Positions 1 through 7,967 of a stretch of 64,000 nt of DNA are shown piece after piece. The stretch is from NCBI RefSeq assembly GCF_022695595.1, contig NZ_CP074380.1:6848501-6912500 (forward strand), in the 5' to 3' direction. Both the position numbers and the translations under genes were made by a program. The notes under the pieces are model-generated. The model was not told where the DNA came from, searched no databases, and saw only the letters and a program-made list of their open reading frames with translations. This DNA comes from Streptomyces sp. MST-110588 (GTDB taxonomy: Bacteria; Actinomycetota; Actinomycetes; Streptomycetales; Streptomycetaceae). Every line of letters starts with the position of its first letter. The stretch's first letter is position 1.

Positions 1-268
1 CCGACACCGACATCGCCCGGCGCGGGCCGTGGCGCTCGACGAGGGTGCCGCCGAAGGCGGCGGACAGCCCCAGCATCACGATGGCGAGCTGGAAAGGCAG
101 CGCGGAGGCCGTGCCGGACAGCCCGAGCGAGGACTCCAAGGGCGGCTTGAAGACGCTCCAGGCGTAGACCTGGCCGATGGCGAGGTGGATGGACAGCGCG
201 GCGGGCGGAACCAGCCAGCGGCTCCACCCCGCCGGGGCGACGGCGCGGGTGCGGGCGAGCGCGAGCAT
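1..268 (-). CDS. MFS transporter, OFA (oxalate/formate antiporter-like) family, N-terminal part
   Basis: The gene starts with ATG at 268 and runs off the left edge, so only about 89 N-terminal residues are visible. A short charged N-terminus is followed by a first membrane segment containing AIGQVYAWSVFKPPL, a pattern typical of OFA-family major facilitators. A second helix follows, and then the conserved cytoplasmic motif GTLVERHGPRRAM (the MFS loop 2-3 G-x-x-x-D/E-R-x-G-x-R-R). The likely role is proton-coupled carboxylate exchange at the plasma membrane; the substrate cannot be told. It lies 19 bp downstream of the DUF849 gene on the same strand and may be co-transcribed with it. The remaining ten or so helices are outside the window. 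Confidence 0.8.
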   Translation of the reverse strand, partial: MLALARTRAVAPAGWSRWLVPPAALSIHLAIGQVYAWSVFKPPLESSLGLSGTASALPFQLAIVMLGLSAAFGGTLVERHGPRRAMSVS

Positions 269-287
269 GACGCGGAACGTACATCCT

Positions 288-1022
288 TCAGCCGCTGCCA
301 GGAAGGAGGCCGGTCGCGGCGAACGCGGCCGACACCAGCGCGGCGTTGGAGGCGGCCGGGACCCCGTCCGGCAGGAAGAGGGTGTCCTCGATGCCGATAC
401 GGGTGTCCAGCCCCAGCTCACCGGCCAGCCGCAGCACCGGCCAGGCCCCGCCGTCCTCACCGTGCAGCAGCACCGGGCGCCCATGGGCACCGTACGCCGC
501 CAGCGCGTCCAGCAGCCCGCGCGCGGTCCGCGCCGCCGAGCCGGCATCGCTGTCGGTCACCTCGGCCAGCACCCGCAGCACACGCGGCCCCAGCGGAGAG
601 GCTGCGAAGCGTGCCGGGCCGTCCGTGCCGGACCAGATGCCCGCCTCGACGCCCACACCGCGCTCCAGGAGGGCCTCGGCGACCGCCTCGGCCCCCGGCT
701 CGTGCCAGTTCACCGAGGCGTGGTCGGGCAGCACGTCCCAGGAGCGGATCCGGGCCACCCGCCGGTCCGGATCCGGCTCCGCCCACGCCCCCGTCGTCAC
801 GCCCACGGGGACGTCCACCACGGCCCGTATCGCCTCCAGCACGGGCGTCAGGGCACGCGCCGACAAAGAGTCCCGGCCGCACGGCGACTTGGGATGGACA
901 TGGACGTCCCGGGCCCCGGCCGCCACCGCCCTGCGCGCGGCATCGGCCAGCTCCGCCGGTGACATCGGCACCGCCCCGGAACCGGCTGCGGCCCGGGGGC
1001 CGTTGAGACATACCTGGATCAT
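288..1022 (-). CDS. BKACE family (DUF849) beta-keto acid cleavage enzyme
   Basis: The protein has 244 residues with ATG at 1022, chosen because MIQVCLNGP begins the family's conserved first strand; an upstream extension lacks conservation. BKACE enzymes are Zn-dependent TIM barrels that condense a beta-keto acid with acetyl-CoA to give an acetoacetate or an acyl-CoA. Visible family features are DVHVHPK (zinc ligands near H41 and H43), SVNWHEP near 103-109 and GIEDT near 210-214, whose Glu is the third metal ligand. The protein is shorter than the usual 270-310 residues, mostly through short loops. The substrate is not predictable; the neighbouring OFA-type carboxylate transporter suggests organic-acid use, which is inference. 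Confidence 0.85.
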   Translation of the reverse strand: MIQVCLNGPRAAAGSGAVPMSPAELADAARRAVAAGARDVHVHPKSPCGRDSLSARALTPVLEAIRAVVDVPVGVTTGAWAEPDPDRRVARIRSWDVLPDHASVNWHEPGAEAVAEALLERGVGVEAGIWSGTDGPARFAASPLGPRVLRVLAEVTDSDAGSAARTARGLLDALAAYGAHGRPVLLHGEDGGAWPVLRLAGELGLDTRIGIEDTLFLPDGVPAASNAALVSAAFAATGLLPGSG

Positions 1023-1158
1023 GCCCCGATGATGGCACCCGGGTCTGACATCGGCCCTCGCCACTGCTCCCGCGCAGGTCACGCCGCATCCCGTTGGTCC
1101 GCCGCGCGGGGTCGGCCGCGCGGGTCCGGCTGTGTGGTACCGGCTGTATGCGACCGGT

Positions 1159-1178
1159 CGTACGGGATCAGCCGTACG
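1159..1178. terminator. Hairpin between two minus-strand genes
   Basis: CGTACGG and CCGTACG form a 7-bp perfect stem with a 6-base loop. It lies in a stretch (about 1120-1243) of degenerate repeats of the type GACCGGNCGTACG/ACGTGACCGG. It sits just past the stop of the zinc-knuckle gene on the minus strand and could be its terminator, but there is no T-tract. Nothing else is seen between 1023 and 1243. Confidence 0.3.
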
Positions 1179-1243
1179 TAATGAGCCTTACGTGACCGGC
1201 CCTGCGCGATCGGCTGCACGTGACCGGCCGGACGTTCCGGTGC

Positions 1244-1858
1244 TCAGGCGGCGGCGTACACGCGGGCCGTACGGGCCCGCCGCGCGGCGCGCAGTGCCTC
1301 GGGCGTCAGCACGGAGACCGGGGCCACGATGCCGCAGTCCCGGCACACCGGCCCGGACACCGGGTACCGCTCCAGGTCCTCCCGCCAGACGAAGTGGGTG
1401 TCGCCGCAGACCGGGCAGTCGGCGCGCGGCTCCCCGGACTCCATCGCCTCGATCACGCTGCGCAGCACCACCGCCAGCGGCGCGGCCGGATGCCGGTGCG
1501 GCGCCTCGCACGGGACGATGTCGCAGCCGCCCCACGTCCGCCGGTGCCAGTCGTCGATCGCGCTGGGCTGCCTGATGCCCTCGTGCTTCTCACGCCTGCG
1601 CCGGGCCGCGAACTCCTCCTCGTACGCGAGCCACAGCACCCGCGCCTCCTCCAGCTCGTCGATCGCGGCCATCAGCCGCTCCGGGTCCGGATCGCGGTCT
1701 TGTGTCGCGATACCCGCCCGGGTGCACAGATGGTGCCAGGTCGCCCGGTGCCCGTACGGGGCGAATCGTTCGAGGCATTTGCGCAGTGCCGTCCGCCGCT
1801 GTGCCGCGACGAGACGAGGGTTGCGGACCTGTCCTGCGAGAGCTCTGAAACCGGCCAA
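1244..1858 (-). CDS. Conserved hypothetical protein with C-terminal zinc ribbon
   Basis: The product has 204 residues. The only close start in this frame is TTG at 1858, preceded by a strong GGAGGTGGG about 10 bases upstream. An ATG four bases upstream of it is in another frame. The N-terminal half is helical and charged (ELEEARVLWLAYEEEFAARRRREK). The C-terminus carries two knuckles, CPVCG (C148, C151) and CRDCG (C172, C175), a spacing typical of a structural zinc ribbon. This architecture is common in Streptomyces proteins of unknown role, possibly nucleic-acid or protein contact. It has no clear operon partner. The start is uncertain; the reading frame is well supported by codon bias. Confidence 0.65.
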   Translation of the reverse strand: MAGFRALAGQVRNPRLVAAQRRTALRKCLERFAPYGHRATWHHLCTRAGIATQDRDPDPERLMAAIDELEEARVLWLAYEEEFAARRRREKHEGIRQPSAIDDWHRRTWGGCDIVPCEAPHRHPAAPLAVVLRSVIEAMESGEPRADCPVCGDTHFVWREDLERYPVSGPVCRDCGIVAPVSVLTPEALRAARRARTARVYAAA

Positions 1859-2006
1859 TTCATCCCACCTCCGTGGGGAGGACCCGACTGGACATGGAAT
1901 GGACGTAGGGGATCGCCACCTGGATCCATCGAACTTGCTTGCGGATCTGTGCAGGCGTGGAACCGTATACGTGCCAAGGCGTGGATCCGCTGGGGCGCCG
2001 GCGCGT

Positions 2007-3452
2007 TCACGAGCCCGTGACCCGCCCGGCTCCCAGGATCACCCGCGCCAGCTCCTCGTGGCAGATGTCACTGTGCGCGCCGGCGGGCGGGCCGCCGCGT
2101 CGCACCACCGACGAGGCGTCCACGCTCACACACCCCGTGACGGGTATCGGGTCCCCCAGGGTGACCCGCCGCGCGCCCTCGACCGCCTGGATGCCGTCGT
2201 GGCCGATCGCCCCCCACCGGTCGAACAGGCCCAGGAAGCCCGTCGAGTCCCCGGCCAGCTTCGAGGCCAGCGGGTACAGGACGCTCAGCGCGGTGTCGTG
2301 CTGCGAGAAGCAGGACACCAGCGGGCCGTCCACCCGCCCCTGCATGCCCTTCAGCGCACCGCTGTGTTCCGGCTCGTCCGGCAGTTGCCGGGCGAACGCG
2401 TAGTGCGAGAAGGCGCCTTGGAGCAGCGCGGTGGACTTCACGCAGGTCACGCCCTCGGGCATACCGCGCAGCGCGTACGACACCAGCCGCGCCCCGAAGC
2501 TGTGCCCGATCAGGTGCACCCGCATCGTGGGTGCGCTCCGTGCCAGCCGCCCGAGCACCGGGCCGAGCCCCAACTGCCCCACGACCCCGGACCGCCGCTT
2601 CATGCCGTAGTAACTGGACTGCCGCAAGAACTCCTTCGCGCCGTTCCACAGTCGCTTCAGGCCGGCGCCGGACAGCTCGCGCCCCGCGGCCTGCTCCAGG
2701 ACCGCGGTGAACACCTCCGCGACCCCCACGGGATCGTCGGTGAGCATCGCGGGCTGACCGGAGCCGATGTCCTCGGCCAGCCGCTGCGCCTGGCTGCCCG
2801 CGCGGACCGAGACCAGATCCCGTACGAGCCGGGCGAACTCGTCGAAGGACGAGCGGGCGTCCGGCTGCTCCTCCAGGAGCTGCGCGATGCGTTCGAGGGT
2901 GAGGTCACGGCCGGGGAAGATGCGCGCCAGCGCCTGCCGGGTCGCCTCCTCCAGCATCGGCGGGCCGATGGCCAGCTCCCCGGGCGAGGTGGGGTCGAAG
3001 TCGGGGATCGGCTCGTCGGTGAAGCGCATCGCGGGCCACATCACGCCGACGTACCCCAGCCGGGCGCGGGAGCCGGTCAGGCCGGGGAACGGCGCGAAGA
3101 ACCGGTCGTAGAGCCGGGTGGCGATCGAGCGGTCGTTGTTCCAGCCGTGCGCGAAGACCAGCAGGTCGGTGATGCGCTGCTGGGCGACGCCCGCTATCAG
3201 CGGGTCCCGCTGGGCGGTGTCGACGTCGCCGTCGGCGTCGAAGGTCAGCTCCCAGTACGGCTGTACGCTCATCTCCGGGACGCCGGTGTCGTGTGCCGCG
3301 CCACTCATATCACTCACGTCACTTGCCCCACTGACACCACTGACGTCACTTGCACCGCTCACGCCACTCGCACTGCTCGTACCACTCCCACTGCTCGTAC
3401 CCCTCGCGCCGCCCGTACCGGCCGCGTCATCGGTGTTCTCGGTACCCGCCAT
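2007..3452 (-). CDS. Alpha/beta hydrolase (lipase/esterase-like) with repeat-rich N-terminus
   Basis: The protein has 481 residues with ATG at 3452. Residues 1-55 are a low-complexity Gly/Ser/Ala/Asp tract with SGASDV-type repeats and no signal peptide. The catalytic domain shows an oxyanion region, VFAHGWNND (about 99-107), and the nucleophile elbow GHSFGARL with Ser318. Candidate acid and His residues lie in SQHDTALS (near 385) and GAIGHDG (near 418). An alpha-helical insert of about 150 residues (160-310) separates the early strands from the nucleophile, which is larger than in simple esterases. The substrate is unknown. The gene stands alone, with 130 bp to the peptidase gene. Confidence 0.7.
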   Translation of the reverse strand: MAGTENTDDAAGTGGARGTSSGSGTSSASGVSGASDVSGVSGASDVSDMSGAAHDTGVPEMSVQPYWELTFDADGDVDTAQRDPLIAGVAQQRITDLLVFAHGWNNDRSIATRLYDRFFAPFPGLTGSRARLGYVGVMWPAMRFTDEPIPDFDPTSPGELAIGPPMLEEATRQALARIFPGRDLTLERIAQLLEEQPDARSSFDEFARLVRDLVSVRAGSQAQRLAEDIGSGQPAMLTDDPVGVAEVFTAVLEQAAGRELSGAGLKRLWNGAKEFLRQSSYYGMKRRSGVVGQLGLGPVLGRLARSAPTMRVHLIGHSFGARLVSYALRGMPEGVTCVKSTALLQGAFSHYAFARQLPDEPEHSGALKGMQGRVDGPLVSCFSQHDTALSVLYPLASKLAGDSTGFLGLFDRWGAIGHDGIQAVEGARRVTLGDPIPVTGCVSVDASSVVRRGGPPAGAHSDICHEELARVILGAGRVTGS

Positions 3453-3587
3453 GGCGATCCCCCTGGGTCACGCTCGCGTGCCCAAGCGCACGCGTGGTGC
3501 GCATCGTCGCGCGGGGGAGGGGGTCCGGCCATACGCCGCGCGGGGGCAATTCCACGGCGGGCCGTGGCCCCACCCGCCAACCCTGCC

Positions 3588-4742
3588 CTACCGGTTGGGA
3601 AGGGACTCGTCGTAGAAGACCTTGGTGACGATCTTGCCGTCCGCCGTCAGATAGCCGTGCAGCATGCCCTCGCTGCTGTGCGGCGCGTCGAAGTCGCCGC
3701 GCGCGTTCAAAGCGATCACACCACCGGTCCCGCCCAGTTCGGGCAGGCGCTCGACGACGACCTCGTACGCGGCGGACGCCAGGTCCCTGCCGCCGAATTC
3801 GATCAGGTGGGAGATGGTGCCGGTCGCGGCCCCGCGGATGAAGACCTCACCGGCTCCGGTCGCACTGGCCGCGACGGTGCCGTTCTTGGCGTACGTACCC
3901 GCTCCGACGACGGGGGAGTCGCCGACGCGGCCGACCATCTTGTTGACGAGTCCGCCCGTGGAGGTCGCCGCCGCCAGGTCCTTGCGGCCGTCCACGGCGA
4001 CCGCGCCGACCGTGCCCCGCGCCCCGGGCTCCTCCTCACCCCCGCTCGCGCTTCTCGCACGCTTCGACCGGCCCTTGGCCTTGAGCAGTTCCTGCCACCG
4101 CGCCTCGGTCCAGTAGTAGTCCTGCGTCACGGTCGGCAGACCGTTGCGTGCCGCGAAGTCGTCGGCGCCCTCACCGGCCAGCAGGACGTGCCGGGTCTTC
4201 TCCATCACCAGGCGTGCGGCGGACACCGGGTTGCGTACGTGGCGCACCCCCGCGACCGCGCCCGCCGCCTGGTCCGATCCGCGCATGACCGACGCGTCCA
4301 GCTCATGGGCCGCGTCCTCGTTGAACACCGCGCCCCGGCCCGCGTTGAACAGCGGGTCGTCCTCCAGGACACGCACCGCGGCCTCGACGGCGTCCACACT
4401 GCTGCCACCGGTGCGCAGCTTGTGCTGTCCGGCCCGCAGCGCGCCGGCCAGCCCGTCACGGTAGGCCCTCTCCCGCTCGGGTGAGGTCCGGTCCCTCTTG
4501 AGTGCACTGCCCGCACCGCCGTGAACGGCCAGGACGACCCGGCGCGCATCGGGCCGGGGCGAGACCGTACGGCTCGCGGGGCGCACGGTGGTGTTCGTGG
4601 TGCCGGCGACCGTCCTGGCGGCCGACGGCGCCGCCGGGCCGGTCGCCACGGTGTCTCCCAGAAGCGCCCCCATCAGCAGCACGGCCACACCTGTCGGCGC
4701 CGCGCACACAGTGACCAGTCGTATCCCCGAACGCCCCGGCAT
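3588..4742 (-). CDS. Isoaspartyl peptidase / L-asparaginase (Ntn-hydrolase), exported
   Basis: The product has 384 residues with ATG at 4742, which gives MPGRSGIRL followed by a hydrophobic segment (about 9-35) resembling a signal peptide; the open frame extends further upstream without conserved content. The Ntn-hydrolase domain begins at VHGGAG (73-78), with NAGRGA (133-138) and the autocleavage site GTVGAV, where Thr244 becomes the N-terminal nucleophile of the beta subunit. These enzymes remove beta-aspartyl (isoaspartyl) residues from dipeptides or hydrolyse asparagine. An insert rich in Arg/Ser/Glu (about 222-242) precedes the cleavage point, as is usual for the flexible linker. The secreted form suggests peptide or asparagine scavenging. 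Confidence 0.88.
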   Translation of the reverse strand: MPGRSGIRLVTVCAAPTGVAVLLMGALLGDTVATGPAAPSAARTVAGTTNTTVRPASRTVSPRPDARRVVLAVHGGAGSALKRDRTSPERERAYRDGLAGALRAGQHKLRTGGSSVDAVEAAVRVLEDDPLFNAGRGAVFNEDAAHELDASVMRGSDQAAGAVAGVRHVRNPVSAARLVMEKTRHVLLAGEGADDFAARNGLPTVTQDYYWTEARWQELLKAKGRSKRARSASGGEEEPGARGTVGAVAVDGRKDLAAATSTGGLVNKMVGRVGDSPVVGAGTYAKNGTVAASATGAGEVFIRGAATGTISHLIEFGGRDLASAAYEVVVERLPELGGTGGVIALNARGDFDAPHSSEGMLHGYLTADGKIVTKVFYDESLPNR

Positions 4743-5024
4743 CAGCAACCCCAACTCCTTCGCCCGCGGCCCGAATCGACGGCACACCCAACCAGGGGCG
4801 GCGGTGGAGTGGCAAGAGCGCCTTCGCGGGCCCGTCGCGGGCCGCGCCGCGGAGTCAACGGCCGCGCGTGCCAAGGCCATTGACACCTCAGGGAGCCCGG
4901 CGTTGACTGCCGTGCACGGCACGGGGAGGCGCCTGGGAACGGCCGGGTGCCTAGTGCCCGGTGGGCTCTGCCCGGACCACCGGATCCGGGGAGCCCGCAC
5001 CCGTGCGAGCGTGGAGGTCCTGCC

Positions 5025-5273
5025 ATGACGACGTTGGTTGTCGTCCTGTTGCTGGTGCTGATCGGTCTCGGTTTCACCGCACACATCTTCTGGCTGCTGG
5101 CCGGCCTGATCATCTTCATCCTGGTGCGTTACGGCGGCTGGCTCGACAGGCGTTGGGGAAGCCGCGGCGTCCGTGACAACGAGGCGTACCGGGAGTACTG
5201 CGAACGGCGCGAACGCAATCAGCGCTTCGACCGCCGGTACCGCCGCGAGGGACGCGACCGACGCGCCAAGTAG
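5025..5273 (+). CDS. Small membrane protein, one hydrophobic hairpin and basic tail
   Basis: The protein has 82 residues; ATG at 5025 has GGAGG eight bases upstream. Residues 3-40 form one or two closely spaced membrane segments (TLVVVLLLVLIGLGF and IFWLLAGLIIFILV). They are followed by a strongly basic, Arg-rich cytoplasmic tail ending in RREGRDRRAK. Similar short hydrophobic proteins are widespread in Streptomyces and have no assigned function. It is transcribed divergently from the peptidase gene, with about 280 bp between them. Confidence 0.75.
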   Translation: MTTLVVVLLLVLIGLGFTAHIFWLLAGLIIFILVRYGGWLDRRWGSRGVRDNEAYREYCERRERNQRFDRRYRREGRDRRAK

Positions 5274-5374
5274 CGCAGTGCCCTCCCCCATACGGGGGAG
5301 AGGGAGGCGCGGATCTCCGTCCTGGGCCGGTCCGGAAGCTCGTCCCCGGAACCGACGTGGTGACGGCCCCTGGC

Positions 5375-5509
5375 ATGATCACGGTCGGCGACGTCGTCGT
5401 CGGATTCCTTTACCTGCCCCTGATCGCCTGGGGGCCGCTGCTCGGCGCCGTCACCCTCTCGTACCACCGGCGGCGGCGCGCGGAAGCCGAGTCCCCGGCG
5501 CGTCTATGA
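5375..5509 (+). CDS. Very small membrane protein (44 aa)
   Basis: This short gene encodes MITVGDVVVGFLYLPLIAWG and so on, with one membrane segment (about 5-28) followed by a basic YHRRRRAEAES tail. Codon bias is that of a real gene, and its size and layout resemble small Streptomyces membrane proteins. An in-frame GTG lies six codons upstream (5357), so the start is unsure. It follows the 82-residue membrane protein by about 100 bp and overlaps the 3' end of the convergent muramidase gene by six bases. The function is unknown. Confidence 0.55.
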   Translation: MITVGDVVVGFLYLPLIAWGPLLGAVTLSYHRRRRAEAESPARL

Positions 5510-6817
5510 GTAGCGCAGATAGCGCTGTCGCACCGCGCGGAAGCGTGCCAGGTCCTCGCGCCAGGCGGCGGTCACCTCGTCCGTGCCGGCGCCCGCGTCG
5601 ATCATGGTCCGGACCGTCGTGGAGCCCGTCAGTTTGTCGATCCAGTGGTCGGGCCGCCAGGCGAAGCCGCTCCACACCCGCTTGGCGGTCACCAGGAGCG
5701 CGATGCCGGTACGGACCGGGTCGTACGACGTGCGGTCGTGGACGTGCAGTTGGACGCCGCCGATGGTCCTGCCCTGGAACTTGGAGAAGGTCGGGGCGAA
5801 GTACGCCTCCCTGAAGCGCACCCCGGGAAGCCCGAGTTCGTTGGCCGCCGCGGCCCACCTGTGGTCGATGCCGTCCGCGCCGAGGAGTTCGAAGGGGCGG
5901 GTGGTGCCCCGCCCCTCCGACAGGTTCGTACCTTCGAACAGGCAGGTGCCGGAGTAGACCAGGGCGGTGTCGACGGTGGGCATGTTGGGGCTCGGCGGCA
6001 CCCACGGCAGGCCCGTCGCCTCGAAGAAGTCCCCGCGCCGCCAGCCGCTCATGCACACGGTCTCCAACTCCACGGCCCGGCCCGCCGCCTGCGGTACGAA
6101 CTCGCCGTTGAACAGCAGCGCCAGCTCCGCCACCGTCATCCCGTGCGCCTGCGCGACCGGCTCACGGCCGACGCCGGACGCCTGGGAGCGGTCCAGTACC
6201 GGGCCGCGGGCGTCCCGTCCGGTCACCGGGTTCGGCCGGTCCAGCACGACGAAGCTCTTGCCCGCCAGGACGGCCGCGACCATGCAGTCGTAGAGCGTCC
6301 AGATGTAGGTGTAGAAGCGTGCGCCGACGTCCTGGATGTCGAAGAGGACGGTGTCCACGCCGGACGTGGTGAAGATGCCGGCCAGGGCCCGGCCGCTCTT
6401 GCCGTACGTGTCGTGCACGGGCAGACCGGTCGCGGGGTCCTCGTAACTGCCTTCCGAGCCGCCCGCCTGCGCCGTCCCGCGAAAGCCGTGCTCGGGGCCG
6501 AAGACGGCGATCAGCTCCACCCGCCGGTCGGCGTGCATCACGTCCACGATGTGCCGCACGTCCCGTGTGACGCCGGTCGGATTGGTGACGACGCCGATCC
6601 GACGGCCGTCGAGCAGCGCGTAGCCGTCGGCCGCCAGCCGCTCGAAGCCCGTACGGACCCGGCGCCCGCCGCCCCCGCTCCCGCCGCCCCCGTTCCCACC
6701 CGTCCGCGCCTCCGTCTCCGTTCCGGCGGCGGCCGTGCCGTCCCCCGCGACCGGTGCGGCGACCGCCACCGTCGCGGCGCCGGTGGCCGTCAGGAGATTC
6801 CGTCTCGACAGGCTCAT
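5504..6817 (-). CDS. NamZ-like exo-beta-N-acetylmuramidase (DUF1343), Tat-exported
   Basis: The protein has 437 residues; ATG at 6817 was chosen because AAGGAG lies five bases before it, while a GTG at 6823 would have no spacing. A twin-arginine signal, SRRNLLTATGAA (about 4-15), is followed by a Gly-rich linker. The DUF1343 domain spans the rest, with LDGRRIGVVTNPTGV, FGPEHGFRG, HDTYGKSG, DIQDVGARFYTYIWTL, DRPNP and EGTNLSEGRGTTRPFE all visible. The family includes Bacillus NamZ, which releases terminal MurNAc from peptidoglycan fragments. An extracellular wall-recycling role is inferred. Confidence 0.87.
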   Translation of the reverse strand: MSLSRRNLLTATGAATVAVAAPVAGDGTAAAGTETEARTGGNGGGGSGGGGRRVRTGFERLAADGYALLDGRRIGVVTNPTGVTRDVRHIVDVMHADRRVELIAVFGPEHGFRGTAQAGGSEGSYEDPATGLPVHDTYGKSGRALAGIFTTSGVDTVLFDIQDVGARFYTYIWTLYDCMVAAVLAGKSFVVLDRPNPVTGRDARGPVLDRSQASGVGREPVAQAHGMTVAELALLFNGEFVPQAAGRAVELETVCMSGWRRGDFFEATGLPWVPPSPNMPTVDTALVYSGTCLFEGTNLSEGRGTTRPFELLGADGIDHRWAAAANELGLPGVRFREAYFAPTFSKFQGRTIGGVQLHVHDRTSYDPVRTGIALLVTAKRVWSGFAWRPDHWIDKLTGSTTVRTMIDAGAGTDEVTAAWREDLARFRAVRQRYLRYS

Positions 6818-6955
6818 GCGCACTCCTTCGTGACCGGGCCGCGACCGGGGCCCGTGACCGAAATCCGTGTCGTGCGCACGCTAACGCGCCGGGGCACCGG
6901 ACGGAACGCACCGGGCCGCCCGTGCCGTCCTGCCGACGCGCCCTTCCGTCCGGAC

Positions 6956-6974
6956 ATACCGACTGGTTAGTCTG
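6956..6974. promoter_or_regulatory. Candidate TetR-type operator upstream of the acyl-CoA operon
   Basis: The sequence ATACCGACTGGTTAGTCTG lies about 105 bp before the SDR start. With the base before it, it shares the 10-base half CATACCGACT with the palindrome at 12800-12819. The two half-sites CCGACT and AGTCTG are separated by GGTT, so this copy is less symmetric. Confidence 0.45.
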
Positions 6975-7078
6975 CCTGGCGGGCGAGGTCATGAGCGGGT
7001 GCGAGAGGCGACCGCAAGAGAAGCGAAGCGAAGAGAAGGCAAGAACAGCAGGGTGGGGTCGACCTGAGGAGGAGCGGC

Positions 7079-7906
7079 GTGGAAGCCGTACGGGACAAGG
7101 CCGTTGTCGTGACCGGAGCGGGCGGGGGCATCGGTGCCGCGCTGGCCCGCGGATTCGTCGAGCGCGGTGCCCGGGTCGTGGTCAACGACCTGGACGAGGT
7201 GAAGGCGCGGCGGACCGCGCAGGCTCTCGGAGCGATCGCCGTGCCCGGTGACGCCTCCTCGGTGGTGCCCGCCGCCCGTGACGCGCTCGGCGGGGCGATC
7301 GACGTCTTCTGCGCCAACGCCGGGATCGCTCCCGGCGGCGGTCCCGAGGCGGCGGAAGAGGTGTGGCAGCGGACGTGGGACGTCAACGTGATGGCACACA
7401 TACGGGCCGCGCGCGAGCTGGTGCCCGAGTGGCTGGAGCGCGGCAGTGGCCGTTTCGTCGCAACCGTCTCGGCCGCCGGGCTGCTCACCATGGTCGGCTC
7501 CGCGCCGTACAGCGTCACCAAGCACGCCGCGTACGCCTTCGCCGAGTGGCTCTCGACGACTTACCGGCACCGCGGCATCGACGTGCACGCGATCTGCCCC
7601 CAGGGCGTACGGACCGACATGCTCGCCGGCGCGGGAGTCGCCGGTGACCTGTTCCTCGCCCCCGGGGTCATCGAACCCGAGGCGGTGGCCGACGCGCTGT
7701 TCGATGCGGTGGCCGAGCGCCGGTTCCTGGTCCTGCCGCACCCGGAGGTCGCCGAGTACTACGCGGTACGGGCCACCGACCCCGACGGGTGGCTGGCCGG
7801 AATGAACCACCTTCAGCAGAAGCTCGAACGCGCGGTGGGCAGGAGCGCGGGGGCCGGAGGGAGCGGGGGGAGCGGGCAGGCCGGAGAGGCCGGGGAGGTC
7901 GGGTAG
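7079..7906 (+). CDS. SDR family NAD(P)-dependent oxidoreductase
   Basis: The product has 275 residues; GTG at 7079 is preceded by GAGGAGG. Classical short-chain dehydrogenase features are TGAGGGIG (12-19), the NAG loop (80-82) and the catalytic Ser131, Tyr144 and Lys148 in YSVTK. The C-terminal 25 residues are a Gly/Ala-rich tail outside the fold. It heads a three-gene plus-strand unit with the acyl-CoA ligase (61 bp downstream) and a TetR regulator. In such actinobacterial clusters the SDR oxidises or reduces a hydroxyacyl or keto intermediate. The exact substrate is unknown. Confidence 0.88.
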   Translation: MEAVRDKAVVVTGAGGGIGAALARGFVERGARVVVNDLDEVKARRTAQALGAIAVPGDASSVVPAARDALGGAIDVFCANAGIAPGGGPEAAEEVWQRTWDVNVMAHIRAARELVPEWLERGSGRFVATVSAAGLLTMVGSAPYSVTKHAAYAFAEWLSTTYRHRGIDVHAICPQGVRTDMLAGAGVAGDLFLAPGVIEPEAVADALFDAVAERRFLVLPHPEVAEYYAVRATDPDGWLAGMNHLQQKLERAVGRSAGAGGSGGSGQAGEAGEVG

Positions 7907-7967
7907 GCGGGACCGTACAGCTCACAGGGATTCACAGGGACCAACAGGAAGGAAGGGCCGCACCCCG

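Noticed and set aside
1329..4484. A 1051-codon plus-strand open frame
   Set aside because: It lies opposite the zinc-knuckle, hydrolase and peptidase genes, which have clear motifs and proper codon bias.
5025..5509. The two tiny genes as a toxin-antitoxin pair
   Set aside because: Both are membrane proteins with basic tails and about 100 bp between them; nothing resembles a known toxin or antitoxin.
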